Positions 51,302-60,501 of a DNA stretch of 63,601 nucleotides are shown here, piece by piece. The DNA comes from Acidobacteriota bacterium. Its GTDB lineage: Bacteria; Acidobacteriota; Terriglobia; Acidiferrales; UBA7541. A program made the translations under genes and the position numbers. The DNA lies in NCBI GenBank assembly GCA_003165465.1, contig PLUM01000035.1, positions 1-63,601 of the forward strand. The letters run 5' to 3'. Under the pieces are notes generated by a model. The model saw nothing but the letters and a program-made list of their open reading frames with translations. It was not told the DNA's origin and ran no database searches. Within the stretch, counting starts at the first letter, position 1, and every line of letters starts with the position of its first letter.

Positions 51302-52930
51302 ATGAAGCTATCTTCCAGGTGCTTGGGCAAGTGCTCGGGTCTTCTGATGGCCATTCTGTTTTTTTCCTCATTCGCCCGCGCGGCAACCGTGAACGGCTCC
51401 GTGAAAAATCCCGACGGCGCCCCTTTCCGCGGCGCATTCGTGCAGGCGCAGAACACGGGCACGCGCGTCCTGTTCAGCGTGCTCACGGACAAGGATGGCC
51501 GCTACCGGATTGAGAATTTGCCCGCCGGAAAATATCAAGTGCAGGTCAAGGCCATTGGCTATCGCGCCGCTCCGCGCACGGATGTGAATTTGGCGGCGGA
51601 GCAGAACGCCTCGTACGATTTCGCTTTGCAGCCGGGCATGGTGCGCTGGAGCGATTTGTCCCAGTACCAGGGCGAGGTTTTGTTCCCCGAAGCGAAAGGG
51701 AAAGATTTGCTCGTCAACCGGTGTTTCGCCTGCCACGGTTTTCAGTCGCGCATGGCTGCGGCGCGGCGCGATGCGGAGGGCTGGCATGACCGCGTCGCCT
51801 ACATGGCCGATTCCATGCACTTTTTTCTCGGCGGAGTGGGCGGCCCGTTCAACGAGCAGACCACGACGGACGTCGCCACCTACATCAATTCGCTTTTCGG
51901 CGAGGAATCCGTTTTGCCCAAGTCGCCCTCCGAAATGCCGAAGTACAAGGAACTGGTTCGCACGTTTGACGACGACGCTATGAAGATCGTTTACGTCGAA
52001 TACGATTTGCCGGGGCCGAGCCGCATGCCCTGGAGCGCGTTCCCCGATAAAAACGGCAACTACTGGATGCCGTACTATGGGAATACAAACAAAATCGGCC
52101 GGCTGGACCCGGCAACCGGCGAAGTGCAGGAATATTCCGTGCCGAATCAGGGCACGGCCGCGATTCACTCCGCCGTGCCCGCGCCGGACGGCAGCGTCTG
52201 GCTCACCGAGCAGGGCTCGAACAAGCTGGGACACTGGGATCCCGCGACTCGAACGATAACGGAATATCAGGATGCGTATCTTCCCGGCAAGGAAGGGACG
52301 ATCGCGGGCGGATCGAAGCACACGCTGCGAATCGACGCGCAGGGAAGAGTCTGGGCGACGGGCGGCCCGCTCACCGTTTTCGATCCGAAGACAAAAACAT
52401 TCACGCGCATCGAGGAAGTCCCGACCGCGTACGGCCTCGTGCTGGACAGGGATGGGAATTGCTGGTTTGCGGAATTTGCGCCGAACGGAAAAATCGGCAA
52501 GGTGGACGCCAAAACGCTCAAGGTGACGAAGTGGCAGCCGCCCACGCCCGATGCGCGCCCTCGCCGCATTCAGATCGATACCGACGGCACGATCTGGTTC
52601 GCGGAATTTCAGGCGGGCAAAATCGGGCAGTTCGATCCGAAGACGGAAACGTTCAAGGAGTACGTGCTGCCGGGGCCCGAGGCTACTCCGTATGCGCTGG
52701 CGATCGCGAAAAACCACACGGTGTGGTATTCGTCCGAACACCTGGACGTGATCGGAAATCTCGATCCGAAGAGCGGCCACGTGACCGAGTATCCCTTCCC
52801 GCAAGCCGAAAACACCATGCGCGAATTTTATCTCGATGCGCAGGGCCGCATGTGGTTTGGCACGCCGGCCAACAATAAAGTGGGCTATTTTTACTTGGCG
52901 GGAAACAGTGCGCCGCGCGCAGGCGATTGA
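51302..52930 (+). CDS. Secreted carboxypeptidase-regulatory/haem c/propeller fusion
   Basis: This is a 542-residue exported multidomain protein (ATG 51302 after GGGGGAG). A signal peptide ends at about residue 28 (ARA). A carboxypeptidase-regulatory Ig-like domain follows at about 29-108 (VNGSVKNPDGAPFRGAFVQA). A haem c attachment motif CFACH is at 141-145. A beta-propeller of the Vgb (streptogramin lyase)/SMP-30 type then runs to the C-terminus, with repeats such as NKLGHWDPATRTITEY and GKIGQFDPKTETFKEY. The propeller probably binds a ligand while the haem passes electrons; no substrate can be named. Confidence 0.88.
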   Translation: MKLSSRCLGKCSGLLMAILFFSSFARAATVNGSVKNPDGAPFRGAFVQAQNTGTRVLFSVLTDKDGRYRIENLPAGKYQVQVKAIGYRAAPRTDVNLAAEQNASYDFALQPGMVRWSDLSQYQGEVLFPEAKGKDLLVNRCFACHGFQSRMAAARRDAEGWHDRVAYMADSMHFFLGGVGGPFNEQTTTDVATYINSLFGEESVLPKSPSEMPKYKELVRTFDDDAMKIVYVEYDLPGPSRMPWSAFPDKNGNYWMPYYGNTNKIGRLDPATGEVQEYSVPNQGTAAIHSAVPAPDGSVWLTEQGSNKLGHWDPATRTITEYQDAYLPGKEGTIAGGSKHTLRIDAQGRVWATGGPLTVFDPKTKTFTRIEEVPTAYGLVLDRDGNCWFAEFAPNGKIGKVDAKTLKVTKWQPPTPDARPRRIQIDTDGTIWFAEFQAGKIGQFDPKTETFKEYVLPGPEATPYALAIAKNHTVWYSSEHLDVIGNLDPKSGHVTEYPFPQAENTMREFYLDAQGRMWFGTPANNKVGYFYLAGNSAPRAGD

Positions 52931-52935
52931 TTCGA

Positions 52936-53012
52936 GTAGCGCGGGCTTCAGCCTGCGGGTTTTGATTTGTGTGAAGAGAAAATCAAAACCCGCAGGCTGA
53001 AGCCCGCGCTAC
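52936..53012. repeat. GC-type REPIN, near-perfect 77-base palindrome
   Basis: GTAGCGCGGGCTTCAGCC through CGGGTTTTGATTT pairs with AAATCAAAACCCG through GAAGCCCGCGCTAC around a 10-base loop. It is the cleanest copy in the window. Confidence 0.92.
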
Positions 53013-53042
53013 TGAAAAGCGTCCATTCCGATCGGGTCGTCT

Positions 53043-53071
53043 GTAGGGGCACGGCAATGCCGTGCCCCTAC
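53043..53071. repeat. Family D GTAG...CTAC palindrome
   Basis: GTAGGGGCACGGCAAT then GCCGTGCCCCTAC. It lies 30 bases after the REPIN at 52936. Confidence 0.85.
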
Positions 53072-53143
53072 CAGTGCGACACAAGCAAAACGCGCAGACA
53101 TTCATCGATTTCGTGAGCGATCTTGGTTTATGAGAAATGCGGG

Positions 53144-54667
53144 TTAGCCGGCGGCCACGAGATCCCCGCGCCACCAGCGCGCCGAGAACACGATAAACGC
53201 CGCGGCCAGCCAGCCCGCTGCGTACATGGGCTGCGCGCCCCAGTGCAGCGTCGGCGAGTGCATCAATCCAAACCAGGAAAATACGGCGGCAATCAGGCAC
53301 CAGAGCGCGGCGCGCCCGAAATTCCGGTCGATCATTTCCGTGATGAGCGCGGAAACCACCAGCACGAGGAACAGAAATCCGTTGCCGAGTCCCTGAATCG
53401 ACGACCAGTAGATCGAGCGATTCAGCGCCGCCTGGACTTCGGGATTCGCCACGGATAGCTTCAGCGCGGGCAGCGCGGAACTCACGGCGGAGCCCACCAC
53501 GGCGCCGGCGGGCAAAACCAAGCCCAGGAGCACTGCGTTCAGATATTTTTGGTCCACGCGATGCAGCGTCGCGCGGCCCACGCCAATCGCCACATACGCG
53601 ATCATCGCGGCGAGAATCGCCCACGGGAAAAGCTGGGCCATGAACAGCGAAATGCCGCTCATGAAGATGGCCAGAAAAATCACGCCGCTCCAGAAACAGA
53701 AGCCGATGCGCGCGCCCATCATTTTGTAGGGCGGATGTATCGCGGCGACGACCGGCGTGATGATGCTTCCGCCCACGCCGCAGAGCAGCGTTCCCAGCCC
53801 GTCGCAGGCGACGATCCAGCGGGCATCGTAATTGTCCCCGGCCGCGTTCGCTCCCTCCACCGACGCGATGTCCTGCAACACCTGATAAATCGACATCGGC
53901 GCGATCACCGAAAGGTAGGGAATCACCAGCGCCATGGCCTGCAGGAGGCCCGGAGTCCGCACGAAAGGAATCTGCAGGGAAAAGCCGTGCCACGCGGGAT
54001 GAACGTAGCCTACGGCTAACCCAATGGCGAGGGGCACGAGCCACGCGACGAGGAATGGCGGAATTCTCCACTTCGTGATCGGAACATTGGCCATGACCGT
54101 GGCGGCGACGATCGCCATCGCGACGATGCCCACGAGCGGCTGATCGAAGATGCGCTGCAACAGGACCATGGCGAGGTACGTGTACATGGCCGCGCCGAAC
54201 ACGGTCATCATCGCGGGCTTGGGAATGAATCGGCGGATCGCGCCCGCAAACGGCGCGGCCACGAGTTTGATGATGCCGGTCCATACGACCGCCGCCGCTC
54301 CGATTCTCCACGCCAGTTCCTGATCGTGCGTTTGCAGATACACGGGCAGCATGATGGACAGCGTGTAGGCGATAATTCCCGGCACGTTATTTACGTAGAC
54401 GTGCGCCGTGACGTTCGTGCGGCCCTCGCGTTTCGCGAGTCCCACGGCCAGCGCCGTCAGCCCGAGCGAAGCGACGAAATATCCCAGCACGTAGCCCGGC
54501 AGCAGATGGGCCACGCTGAAGCTCATGGCAATGCCCACGGGCGCGAGGAGAAATACGGGGATGATCATCTGCGCGACGTTGAAGCCCACCTGCGAGATGG
54601 TCGCGTCGATGTCTCCGCGTTCGAGCGCCCACCAACGAACCGTGATGCTCTGTCCGCTTTCAGCCAT
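53144..54667 (-). CDS. NCS2/AzgA-like permease
   Basis: This 507-residue inner-membrane protein has about 12-14 hydrophobic segments and resembles nucleobase/xanthine-uracil type permeases (NCS2 or the AzgA branch). Segments such as TSYQVLQDIASVEGANAAGD-like MSIYQVLQDIASVEG and CGVGGSIITPVVAAIHPPYK occupy the positions of the substrate helices. The substrate is not certain; purines or an organic anion are possible. The adjoining minus-strand gene upstream is a periplasmic-binding/decarboxylase-like protein, so the two may work on one compound. Confidence 0.78.
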   Translation of the reverse strand: MAESGQSITVRWWALERGDIDATISQVGFNVAQMIIPVFLLAPVGIAMSFSVAHLLPGYVLGYFVASLGLTALAVGLAKREGRTNVTAHVYVNNVPGIIAYTLSIMLPVYLQTHDQELAWRIGAAAVVWTGIIKLVAAPFAGAIRRFIPKPAMMTVFGAAMYTYLAMVLLQRIFDQPLVGIVAMAIVAATVMANVPITKWRIPPFLVAWLVPLAIGLAVGYVHPAWHGFSLQIPFVRTPGLLQAMALVIPYLSVIAPMSIYQVLQDIASVEGANAAGDNYDARWIVACDGLGTLLCGVGGSIITPVVAAIHPPYKMMGARIGFCFWSGVIFLAIFMSGISLFMAQLFPWAILAAMIAYVAIGVGRATLHRVDQKYLNAVLLGLVLPAGAVVGSAVSSALPALKLSVANPEVQAALNRSIYWSSIQGLGNGFLFLVLVVSALITEMIDRNFGRAALWCLIAAVFSWFGLMHSPTLHWGAQPMYAAGWLAAAFIVFSARWWRGDLVAAG

Positions 54668-54728
54668 TCGAGTGTTCTCCCTCGGTGCGTTTCACGCGGC
54701 GCCGCAAGTTCGGACCCATCGTTTCCAA

Positions 54729-54882
54729 TCTCAAATCTGAAATTTCAAATTTGAAATAGACGGCCGAGATCGATTTTCCGAGACTCGCAATCTCAAATCC
54801 GAAATTTCAAATGTGAAATCTAAACTCTCACAATCTCAAATCTAAAATCTCAAATCTAAAATTTGGAATCTCAAATCTTGAA
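54729..54882. repeat. AT-rich interspersed direct repeats
   Basis: Eight or more copies of AATCTCAAATCT/TGAAATTTC-like units are spaced by a short GC segment. The array reaches the 3' end of the downstream minus-strand gene (ends 54871). Its base composition contrasts sharply with the genome. Confidence 0.7.
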
Positions 54883-55863
54883 CGCTTCGAGCGATTCCGG
54901 AACGAACAATTCCTGCGGCGTCAGCAAGCGCTTGGCCAGCCCCTGCTCGTACGAGTAGCGCAGGAACGTGTTAAGCCCATGCATATTGGCTTCCACGCCG
55001 TAGGGCCAGAAATCCTTGCCCATCAGGTCGCGCGTCTCTTCCGCATGGCGGATGAGCCAGGGCAGCATGAATTTGAGCGCCGCCGTTTCGTACAGGTCTT
55101 CGTATACTTCCCGCTGCGCGAGGACGAACGCCTTGTAGAGCGATTGCGCGACCCACGGATATTTTTCGTAAACCTCGCGGCGAATCACCACCGTGTGCAT
55201 GATCGGAAAAATTTTCGTTCGCTTGTAATACTCGCGCTCCACCGCCGCGTAATCCTCGAACAGCCGCCCCACGGTTTCTTTTCCCTGCGCCACGCAGGAA
55301 GGCGTTCGCGGAGAGTAGATGGCGTCGATTTCTCCAGTCTCCAGCATTTTGGACAGGGTCTTGTCGTCGGCGATATTTTCCAGGTGAATTTCCGGGGGGA
55401 GCGTGACGGTCTGCTTTTCGGTTCGGCCGGGCGTCTCCTCGCCTCCGCGCAGGTAGGTGACGCTCGAAACCGGAACCTTGTATTCATCGCTCAAAATACC
55501 GCGAATCCACACGCACGCCGTCAGTTGGTATTCCGGATTGCCGACGCGCTTGCCGATCAAATCCTTCGGCTCGCGAATGCCGCTGTTGCGGTTGATGTAA
55601 ATGCAGGAGTGCCGGAAGTAGCGCGAAGGAAAAACCGGAATGGCGACAAAGGGTTTCGGGTCGCGGAACATGGACAGCGTGTAGGACGAGAGAGACATTT
55701 CGGCGATGTCGAATTCGCGGTGCCGGATCATCCGGAAAAACGTTTCCTCGACGGGGATGTTGATGTATGTCAGGTCGATCCCGTCGATGGGAACGCGCTC
55801 TTCGACGAGCGCGCGCGTGCGGTCGTAATTCCAGCAGGCCATCGATAAACGAAGCTTCGACAT
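54871..55863 (-). CDS. 4,5-dihydroxyphthalate decarboxylase-like / ABC substrate-binding-like protein
   Basis: This 330-residue protein has the periplasmic-binding-like fold of the 4,5-dihydroxyphthalate decarboxylase and NMT1-type group. It opens LRLSMACWNYDRTRALVEERV and contains the conserved EMSLSSYTLSMFRDPKPFVAIP and PSRYFRHSCIYINRNSGIREP strands. There is no signal peptide, which favours a cytoplasmic enzyme over a binding protein. A ring-carboxylate substrate is inferred only from the family name. The gene lies upstream of the permease gene on the same strand. Confidence 0.82.
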   Translation of the reverse strand: MSKLRLSMACWNYDRTRALVEERVPIDGIDLTYINIPVEETFFRMIRHREFDIAEMSLSSYTLSMFRDPKPFVAIPVFPSRYFRHSCIYINRNSGIREPKDLIGKRVGNPEYQLTACVWIRGILSDEYKVPVSSVTYLRGGEETPGRTEKQTVTLPPEIHLENIADDKTLSKMLETGEIDAIYSPRTPSCVAQGKETVGRLFEDYAAVEREYYKRTKIFPIMHTVVIRREVYEKYPWVAQSLYKAFVLAQREVYEDLYETAALKFMLPWLIRHAEETRDLMGKDFWPYGVEANMHGLNTFLRYSYEQGLAKRLLTPQELFVPESLEAFKI

Positions 55864-56056
55864 TGTGAATCTCTCCGGTGATGCAAGTGTTCGGCAAGCG
55901 GCAGCGCCATCTTACTGGCGAATTCCATCCGGCGCTTCAAAAAGTTTGGTCTTCCATTTGGATGCGCATGGCCGGCGGCAGTGCAACGCTCCGATGGCCA
56001 TCGCGCGATCCGCGATGAGAACAAACGCCCGTTCCTTTTGTCATGGGAGTGGGTTT

Positions 56057-56137
56057 TGGTGGCACAGGCTTCAGCCTGTGTGGTTTTGATTTGTGGCAGG
56101 CTAAAGTCAAAAGAACACAGGCTGAAGCCTGTGCAAC
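56057..56137. repeat. Family A REPIN
   Basis: GGTGGCACAGGCTTCAGCC, a linker TTTTGATTTGTGGCAGGC, then TCAAAAGAACACAGGC and TGAAGCCTGTGCAAC. It is the reverse-linker form, as at 25862. It occupies the gap ahead of the ABC exporter. Confidence 0.87.
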
Positions 56138-56203
56138 TAAAGTCCGCGTCACACGCTATTCCCCGCGTGAGTGGCGGCAGGAGGGCCAAATCCTCTAAGA
56201 TGG

Positions 56204-58183
56204 ATGCATATGGGGATGGCAGGTGGATTTGGCGGGATGGAGTCGCATCGCGGCATGAGTTCGCGCGCCGAGCGCGGGCATGGCTCGCGGCACGCGCGCG
56301 AGGATGCCGCCGACGCGAGCAAGAAAAAAGCGTCGCGCGTTGTGGATCAACTGCCTCAAATTTGGGCGCTGATGCGCCCGCGCCGCGGCTTGCTGGCGCT
56401 GGGCATGGCGCTCATGGCCGTGAATCGCATCGCGGGCCTCGCGCTTCCGTACACCACGCGCTACCTCGTCGACAACGTCATGATCCACCACCAGACGCAG
56501 CTTCTGATGCCGCTCGTGGGCGGCGTGCTCCTGGCCACGATCCTGCAAGGCGTGACGTCCTACACGCTGACCCAGACGCTGTCGAAGGCCGCGCAGCGCA
56601 TGATCACCGAACTGCGCCGAACCGTGCAGGAGCACGTGGGGCGGCTTCCGGTTGCGTACTACGACTCGAACAAAACCGGCGCGCTCGTCTCGCGCATCAT
56701 GAGCGATGTCGAGGGCGTGCGAAATCTGATTGGTACGGGGTTGGTGGAATTTCTCGGAGGCCTGCTGACGGCGGGCATCGCTCTCTTTATGCTGCTGCGC
56801 ATCAGCCCGGTGATGACCGGGCTGGCGTTCGCGCTGCTGCTCGTGAGCATGGTCGGACTGAGAAAAGCGTTCAGCGTGCTGCGACCGATCTTTCGCGAGC
56901 GCGGAAAAATTAACGCCGAGGTCAGCGGCCGGCTCACGGAGTCGCTCTCCGGCGTGCGCGTGGTGAAGGGTTACCATGCGGAGCAGCGCGAACACAACGT
57001 GTTCACCAAGGGCGTCGAGCGCCTGCTCAACAATGTGCTGCGCTCGCTGACGACCATGTCGATGATGAGTTTTTCGACGACGGCGCTGGGCGGCGTGGTC
57101 GGCGCGGTCGTCATGTACGTCGGCGCGCATCAGGTGATGGCCGGAAACATGACGGTCGGCTCGTTCATGAGCTACACGGCGTTCCTCGCGTTCATGATCG
57201 CGCCCGTGTTTCAGGTGGTCGGGATCGGCACGCAACTGACCGAAGCCGTCGCGGGGCTGGAGCGCACGCGCGAAGTGCTCGACGAGCGCCCCGAGGACGA
57301 AGACCCGCGCCGTACCCACACGCTGCCGGACATCGTTGGCGACCTCGCGTTCGACAACGTTAATTTCGCGTATGAGCCGGGCAAGCCGGTGTTGCAGGAC
57401 GTGAGTTTTCATTCTCTGCCCGGCACGGTGACGGCGCTCGTGGGTTCGTCGGGCTCGGGGAAATCCACGATCATCGGCCTCGTCGCGGCGTTTCACGTGC
57501 CGCTTTCGGGGCGAGTCCTCGTGGACGGCGTGGATCTTTCCACCGTGCGGCTCGATTCTTATCGCACGCGCCTCGGCGTGGTGCTGCAGGAGTCGTTCCT
57601 GTTTGACGGCACGATACGCGAGAACGTGGCGTTTTCGCGGCCATATGCGAGCGAGGAAGAAATTCTCGCCGCGTGCCGCATCGCTCGCGTGGACGAATTC
57701 GCCGACCGCTTTCCGGAAACCTACGACACGATCATCGGCGAGCGCGGCGTGAAACTTTCCGGTGGGCAGCGCCAGCGCGTGTCCATCGCGCGCGCGATTC
57801 TCGCCGACCCGCGTATCCTGATTCTGGACGAAGCGACATCGAGCCTCGATTCCGAATCCGAAATGCTGATCCAGGAGGGCCTCGCGCAGTTGATGCGCGG
57901 GCGCACCACGTTCGTCATCGCCCATCGCCTCTCCACCATTCGCCGCGCCGATCAGATTCTGGTCGTCGAAGGCGGAAAAATCGTCGAGCGCGGCACGCAC
58001 GCGTCGCTCTACGAACTTGCCGGGCGATATCGCGACCTTTACGACAAGCAGCACGGCCTCGAAGCCAATCTGTTTCTACCAACCGGCGAGGGAGAAATTC
58101 CCGAGCTCGCGGAAGCGGACGCCGCCCCGGCGAAAAATTCCGATCCCGACATGCTGCGCCTCCTCCGCGACCGCCGCACGTAG
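56204..58183 (+). CDS. ABC exporter (fused permease-ATPase)
   Basis: This 659-residue half-transporter of the MsbA/MDR type starts at ATG 56204 or 56210. A Gly/His-rich N-terminal tail (about 1-50) is unusual. A six-helix membrane domain (about 55-340) follows, then the ATPase with Walker A GSSGSGKST, Q-loop VVLQESFLF, signature LSGGQRQR and Walker B ILILDEATSSLD. The H-loop is FVIAHRLST. It is expected to work as a homodimer exporting lipid or drug-like substrates. An ATP-driven exporter call is firm; the cargo is unknown. Confidence 0.93.
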   Translation: MHMGMAGGFGGMESHRGMSSRAERGHGSRHAREDAADASKKKASRVVDQLPQIWALMRPRRGLLALGMALMAVNRIAGLALPYTTRYLVDNVMIHHQTQLLMPLVGGVLLATILQGVTSYTLTQTLSKAAQRMITELRRTVQEHVGRLPVAYYDSNKTGALVSRIMSDVEGVRNLIGTGLVEFLGGLLTAGIALFMLLRISPVMTGLAFALLLVSMVGLRKAFSVLRPIFRERGKINAEVSGRLTESLSGVRVVKGYHAEQREHNVFTKGVERLLNNVLRSLTTMSMMSFSTTALGGVVGAVVMYVGAHQVMAGNMTVGSFMSYTAFLAFMIAPVFQVVGIGTQLTEAVAGLERTREVLDERPEDEDPRRTHTLPDIVGDLAFDNVNFAYEPGKPVLQDVSFHSLPGTVTALVGSSGSGKSTIIGLVAAFHVPLSGRVLVDGVDLSTVRLDSYRTRLGVVLQESFLFDGTIRENVAFSRPYASEEEILAACRIARVDEFADRFPETYDTIIGERGVKLSGGQRQRVSIARAILADPRILILDEATSSLDSESEMLIQEGLAQLMRGRTTFVIAHRLSTIRRADQILVVEGGKIVERGTHASLYELAGRYRDLYDKQHGLEANLFLPTGEGEIPELAEADAAPAKNSDPDMLRLLRDRRT

Positions 58184-58260
58184 CCCGTATTTCTCATAAG
58201 CGTGTCTTAAATCCCCGGATTTTTCGACCAATGACTTCACATTTCGCCTGCGTCGCGGTT

Positions 58261-58291
58261 GTAGGGTCGCGGCATTGCCGTGCCCTTGCAG
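58261..58291. repeat. Degraded family D palindrome
   Basis: GTAGGGTCGCGGCATT, then GCCGTGCCCTTGC. Matches 49547 with several changes; the closing CTAC is lost. Confidence 0.7.
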
Positions 58292-58455
58292 CTTGTCCAT
58301 GAGCCAGCGGCTTCATCCGTGAATGTGCGCCAAGACTGAATTGCTCGCACATCGCTTGTGAGAAGGGCGGGCTGGAAATCGGATTTAGTTGCCACGCCCG
58401 CCAATTCAGTCTATAAACCTGATCTAAATTCAGAACCAATCCGTGGGAGGAAAAC

Positions 58456-59448
58456 ATGCGAGCGAAGCCGGCGGTTCGGGTGATGGTTTTCGTTTTGGCA
58501 TTTGAATTTGCTGGCGGCGCGCTGCGCGCGCAATCGTGGGCGATGCCGAGCGATGCGCAGCGGTGCCCGTCGAAGTGGGGCGCGAAGGATGAAGTGGGTT
58601 CTGGGAATTTGATGAAGCCGGAGATGGCCCTGAAAGCGGCCAAATTGATTCACTCGGGCGAAGTTTTCACGCTGGGATTTCATCTTTCGGCGGAATTGCC
58701 GCTGATCGGCGGACGGCGCTTCGATCTTCACATGAAGCGCGGCACGGCCACCGATCCCGACACACGCGGCGAGAATGAGGAAGTTGTCATCACGGAGCTT
58801 GGGCAGGTTGGCACGCAACTCGACGCCTTCGCGCACCAGATGTATGGCGGCGAATACTACAACTGCATTACGGATCACGAGATGAGCTTCTCGGCCGGCA
58901 ATGAACTGAACGGCGGCGGGCGGCAGGGTTTTCCGAAGCTTGGCGTCGAGAAGATTCCCGACATCATGACGCGCGGAGTGTTGATCGACGTGGCGGGCCT
59001 GAAGAATGTGGAGATGCTGCCCGGCGGTTACGTCATTACGGCGGACGATTTGCAACAGGCGCTGACAAAGGAAAAAGTAAAACTGGAAACGGGCGATGCC
59101 GTCATGATCCATACCGGCTGGGGCAGGCTGTACACGGCCAGGGACAAGGATCAATATCTGAAATCTTCGCCCGGCATCGGCATCGAGGCGGGAGAGTGGC
59201 TCATCAGGCAGAATCCGATGCTCGTGGGAACGGATACCTGCTGTGTCGAGGTGCGGCCGTATCCCGCACAAAAAATAAATCTGCCGATCCACGCGATGTT
59301 TCTGATCGTCAACGGAGTGTATCTGGTTGAAAACTTGAAGCTGGAGCAACTCGCCGCTGAGCGTGCTTACGAAACCGCGTACATCATGACTCCCTTGAAA
59401 ATCGAAGGCGGGACGGGTTCGACCATCGCGCCGATCGCGGTTCGATGA
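58456..59448 (+). CDS. Exported cyclase-family (kynurenine formamidase-like) hydrolase
   Basis: This is a 330-residue metal-dependent cyclase/formamidase superfamily protein with a signal peptide (about 1-25, ending LRAQ). The metal motif appears as GTQLDAFAH (about residues 117-125); glutamine replaces the usual second histidine of GTHxDxPxH, a pattern seen in a recognised sub-branch. Later segments GVLIDVAGL and GDAVMIHTGW, and the LVGTDTCCVEV segment, match the fold. The substrate is unknown, and the periplasmic location suggests an exogenous compound. GGGAGGAAAAC precedes ATG 58456. Confidence 0.86.
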   Translation: MRAKPAVRVMVFVLAFEFAGGALRAQSWAMPSDAQRCPSKWGAKDEVGSGNLMKPEMALKAAKLIHSGEVFTLGFHLSAELPLIGGRRFDLHMKRGTATDPDTRGENEEVVITELGQVGTQLDAFAHQMYGGEYYNCITDHEMSFSAGNELNGGGRQGFPKLGVEKIPDIMTRGVLIDVAGLKNVEMLPGGYVITADDLQQALTKEKVKLETGDAVMIHTGWGRLYTARDKDQYLKSSPGIGIEAGEWLIRQNPMLVGTDTCCVEVRPYPAQKINLPIHAMFLIVNGVYLVENLKLEQLAAERAYETAYIMTPLKIEGGTGSTIAPIAVR

Positions 59449-59550
59449 GCGAGCTGTGCTGGCCCGGAAAATTCAAGGGCTTTTAACACAGAGGACACAG
59501 AGAAAAAAAGAGAAAACCTGGAGGCTTGCACGTAAAGCTGCGGGAAGGAA

Positions 59551-60501
59551 TTAGGCCTGCACGGCGGGTTCGAGGGCGCGCGCGGCCTTGCGGGGCTGAA
59601 CGATTTCCAGGTCTGGATTTTCCGCGGCGCGTTGCCGCACCAGCGTGATAAATGCGGTCGAGGAGCGCGGCAGCGTGCGGTCGCGCCGGTAGACGATCCC
59701 CAGTTCGCGCCACAATTCCACGTCCGAGATCGGAATCAGTTTGACTTCGCCGGCGCGCACTTCGTTACGCGCGAAGCTCGCGCTGATCAGCGACACGCCG
59801 AGTCCCGCCGCGACGAAGCATTTTATCATTCCCACGCTCGTCAGCTCCATGGTGATCTGGAGTTGCGCCTTATAGGGACGGAAGTGCTTGTCCAGCAATT
59901 GCCGCGTGTATCCGGTTCGCGGAAAAATCAAGGGCTGCTGCGCAATATCCTTCATGCGGACGCTCTTGAGTTTTGCCAGAGGGCTGCGCGGGCTGACCAT
60001 CAGCATGACTCGGTCGCGGAAGATCGGATGGAACTTCAGGCTCGCGGACTTCGCCGGAAGCGTCACGATGCCGACGTCAATCGATCCGTCCTCCACCTTT
60101 TGCATCACCTTATGGCTGAAATTGCGGTAGATGCTGATCTGCACGGAAGGATACAGCGTGTGGTATTCCGCGAAAATTTCGGGCAACACGTACAGGCAGG
60201 TCGCTTCATTCGCGCCCAGGGCGAGCACGCCGCGCGGCGTGGTGGCCTTGTCGGCCACGGCGCGCATGGATTCGGCGCGCAGATTCGCCATGCGAATGGC
60301 GTATTCATATAGGGTTTCTCCCGCGGCGGTCAGGCGCACGGACTTGCGCCCGCGGTCAAACAGCTTCTCACCGTACTCCTGCTCGAGCTGGCGCACCTGC
60401 GCGCTGACGGCCGGCTGCGAGCGAAATAATTTCTGTCCGGCGCGCGAAAAGCTGCCAAGCTTGGCAATTTCGATGAATGTGGTGAGCTGGTCGAAATCCA
60501 T
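59551..60501 (-). CDS. LysR-family transcriptional regulator
   Basis: This 316-residue regulator has an N-terminal winged helix-turn-helix (MDFDQLTTFIEIAKLGSFS; SQPAVSAQVRQLEQEYG). The C-terminal effector domain is GVLALGANEATCLYVLPEIF-like. It is divergently oriented to gltB across a 392-bp gap, an arrangement like gltC-gltAB of Bacillus. A role in nitrogen or glutamate control is therefore an inference. A C-terminal ~20-residue tail follows the effector domain. Confidence 0.93.
   Translation of the reverse strand: MDFDQLTTFIEIAKLGSFSRAGQKLFRSQPAVSAQVRQLEQEYGEKLFDRGRKSVRLTAAGETLYEYAIRMANLRAESMRAVADKATTPRGVLALGANEATCLYVLPEIFAEYHTLYPSVQISIYRNFSHKVMQKVEDGSIDVGIVTLPAKSASLKFHPIFRDRVMLMVSPRSPLAKLKSVRMKDIAQQPLIFPRTGYTRQLLDKHFRPYKAQLQITMELTSVGMIKCFVAAGLGVSLISASFARNEVRAGEVKLIPISDVELWRELGIVYRRDRTLPRSSTAFITLVRQRAAENPDLEIVQPRKAARALEPAVQA

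Noticed and set aside
54168..54200. Possible transposon or prophage border
   Set aside because: No integrase, transposase, terminal repeat or tRNA attachment site was found anywhere in the window.
56195..58054. 619-codon minus-strand open frame opposite the ABC exporter
   Set aside because: The composition is the typical Arg/His/Gln-rich shadow; the exporter on the other strand has every expected motif.
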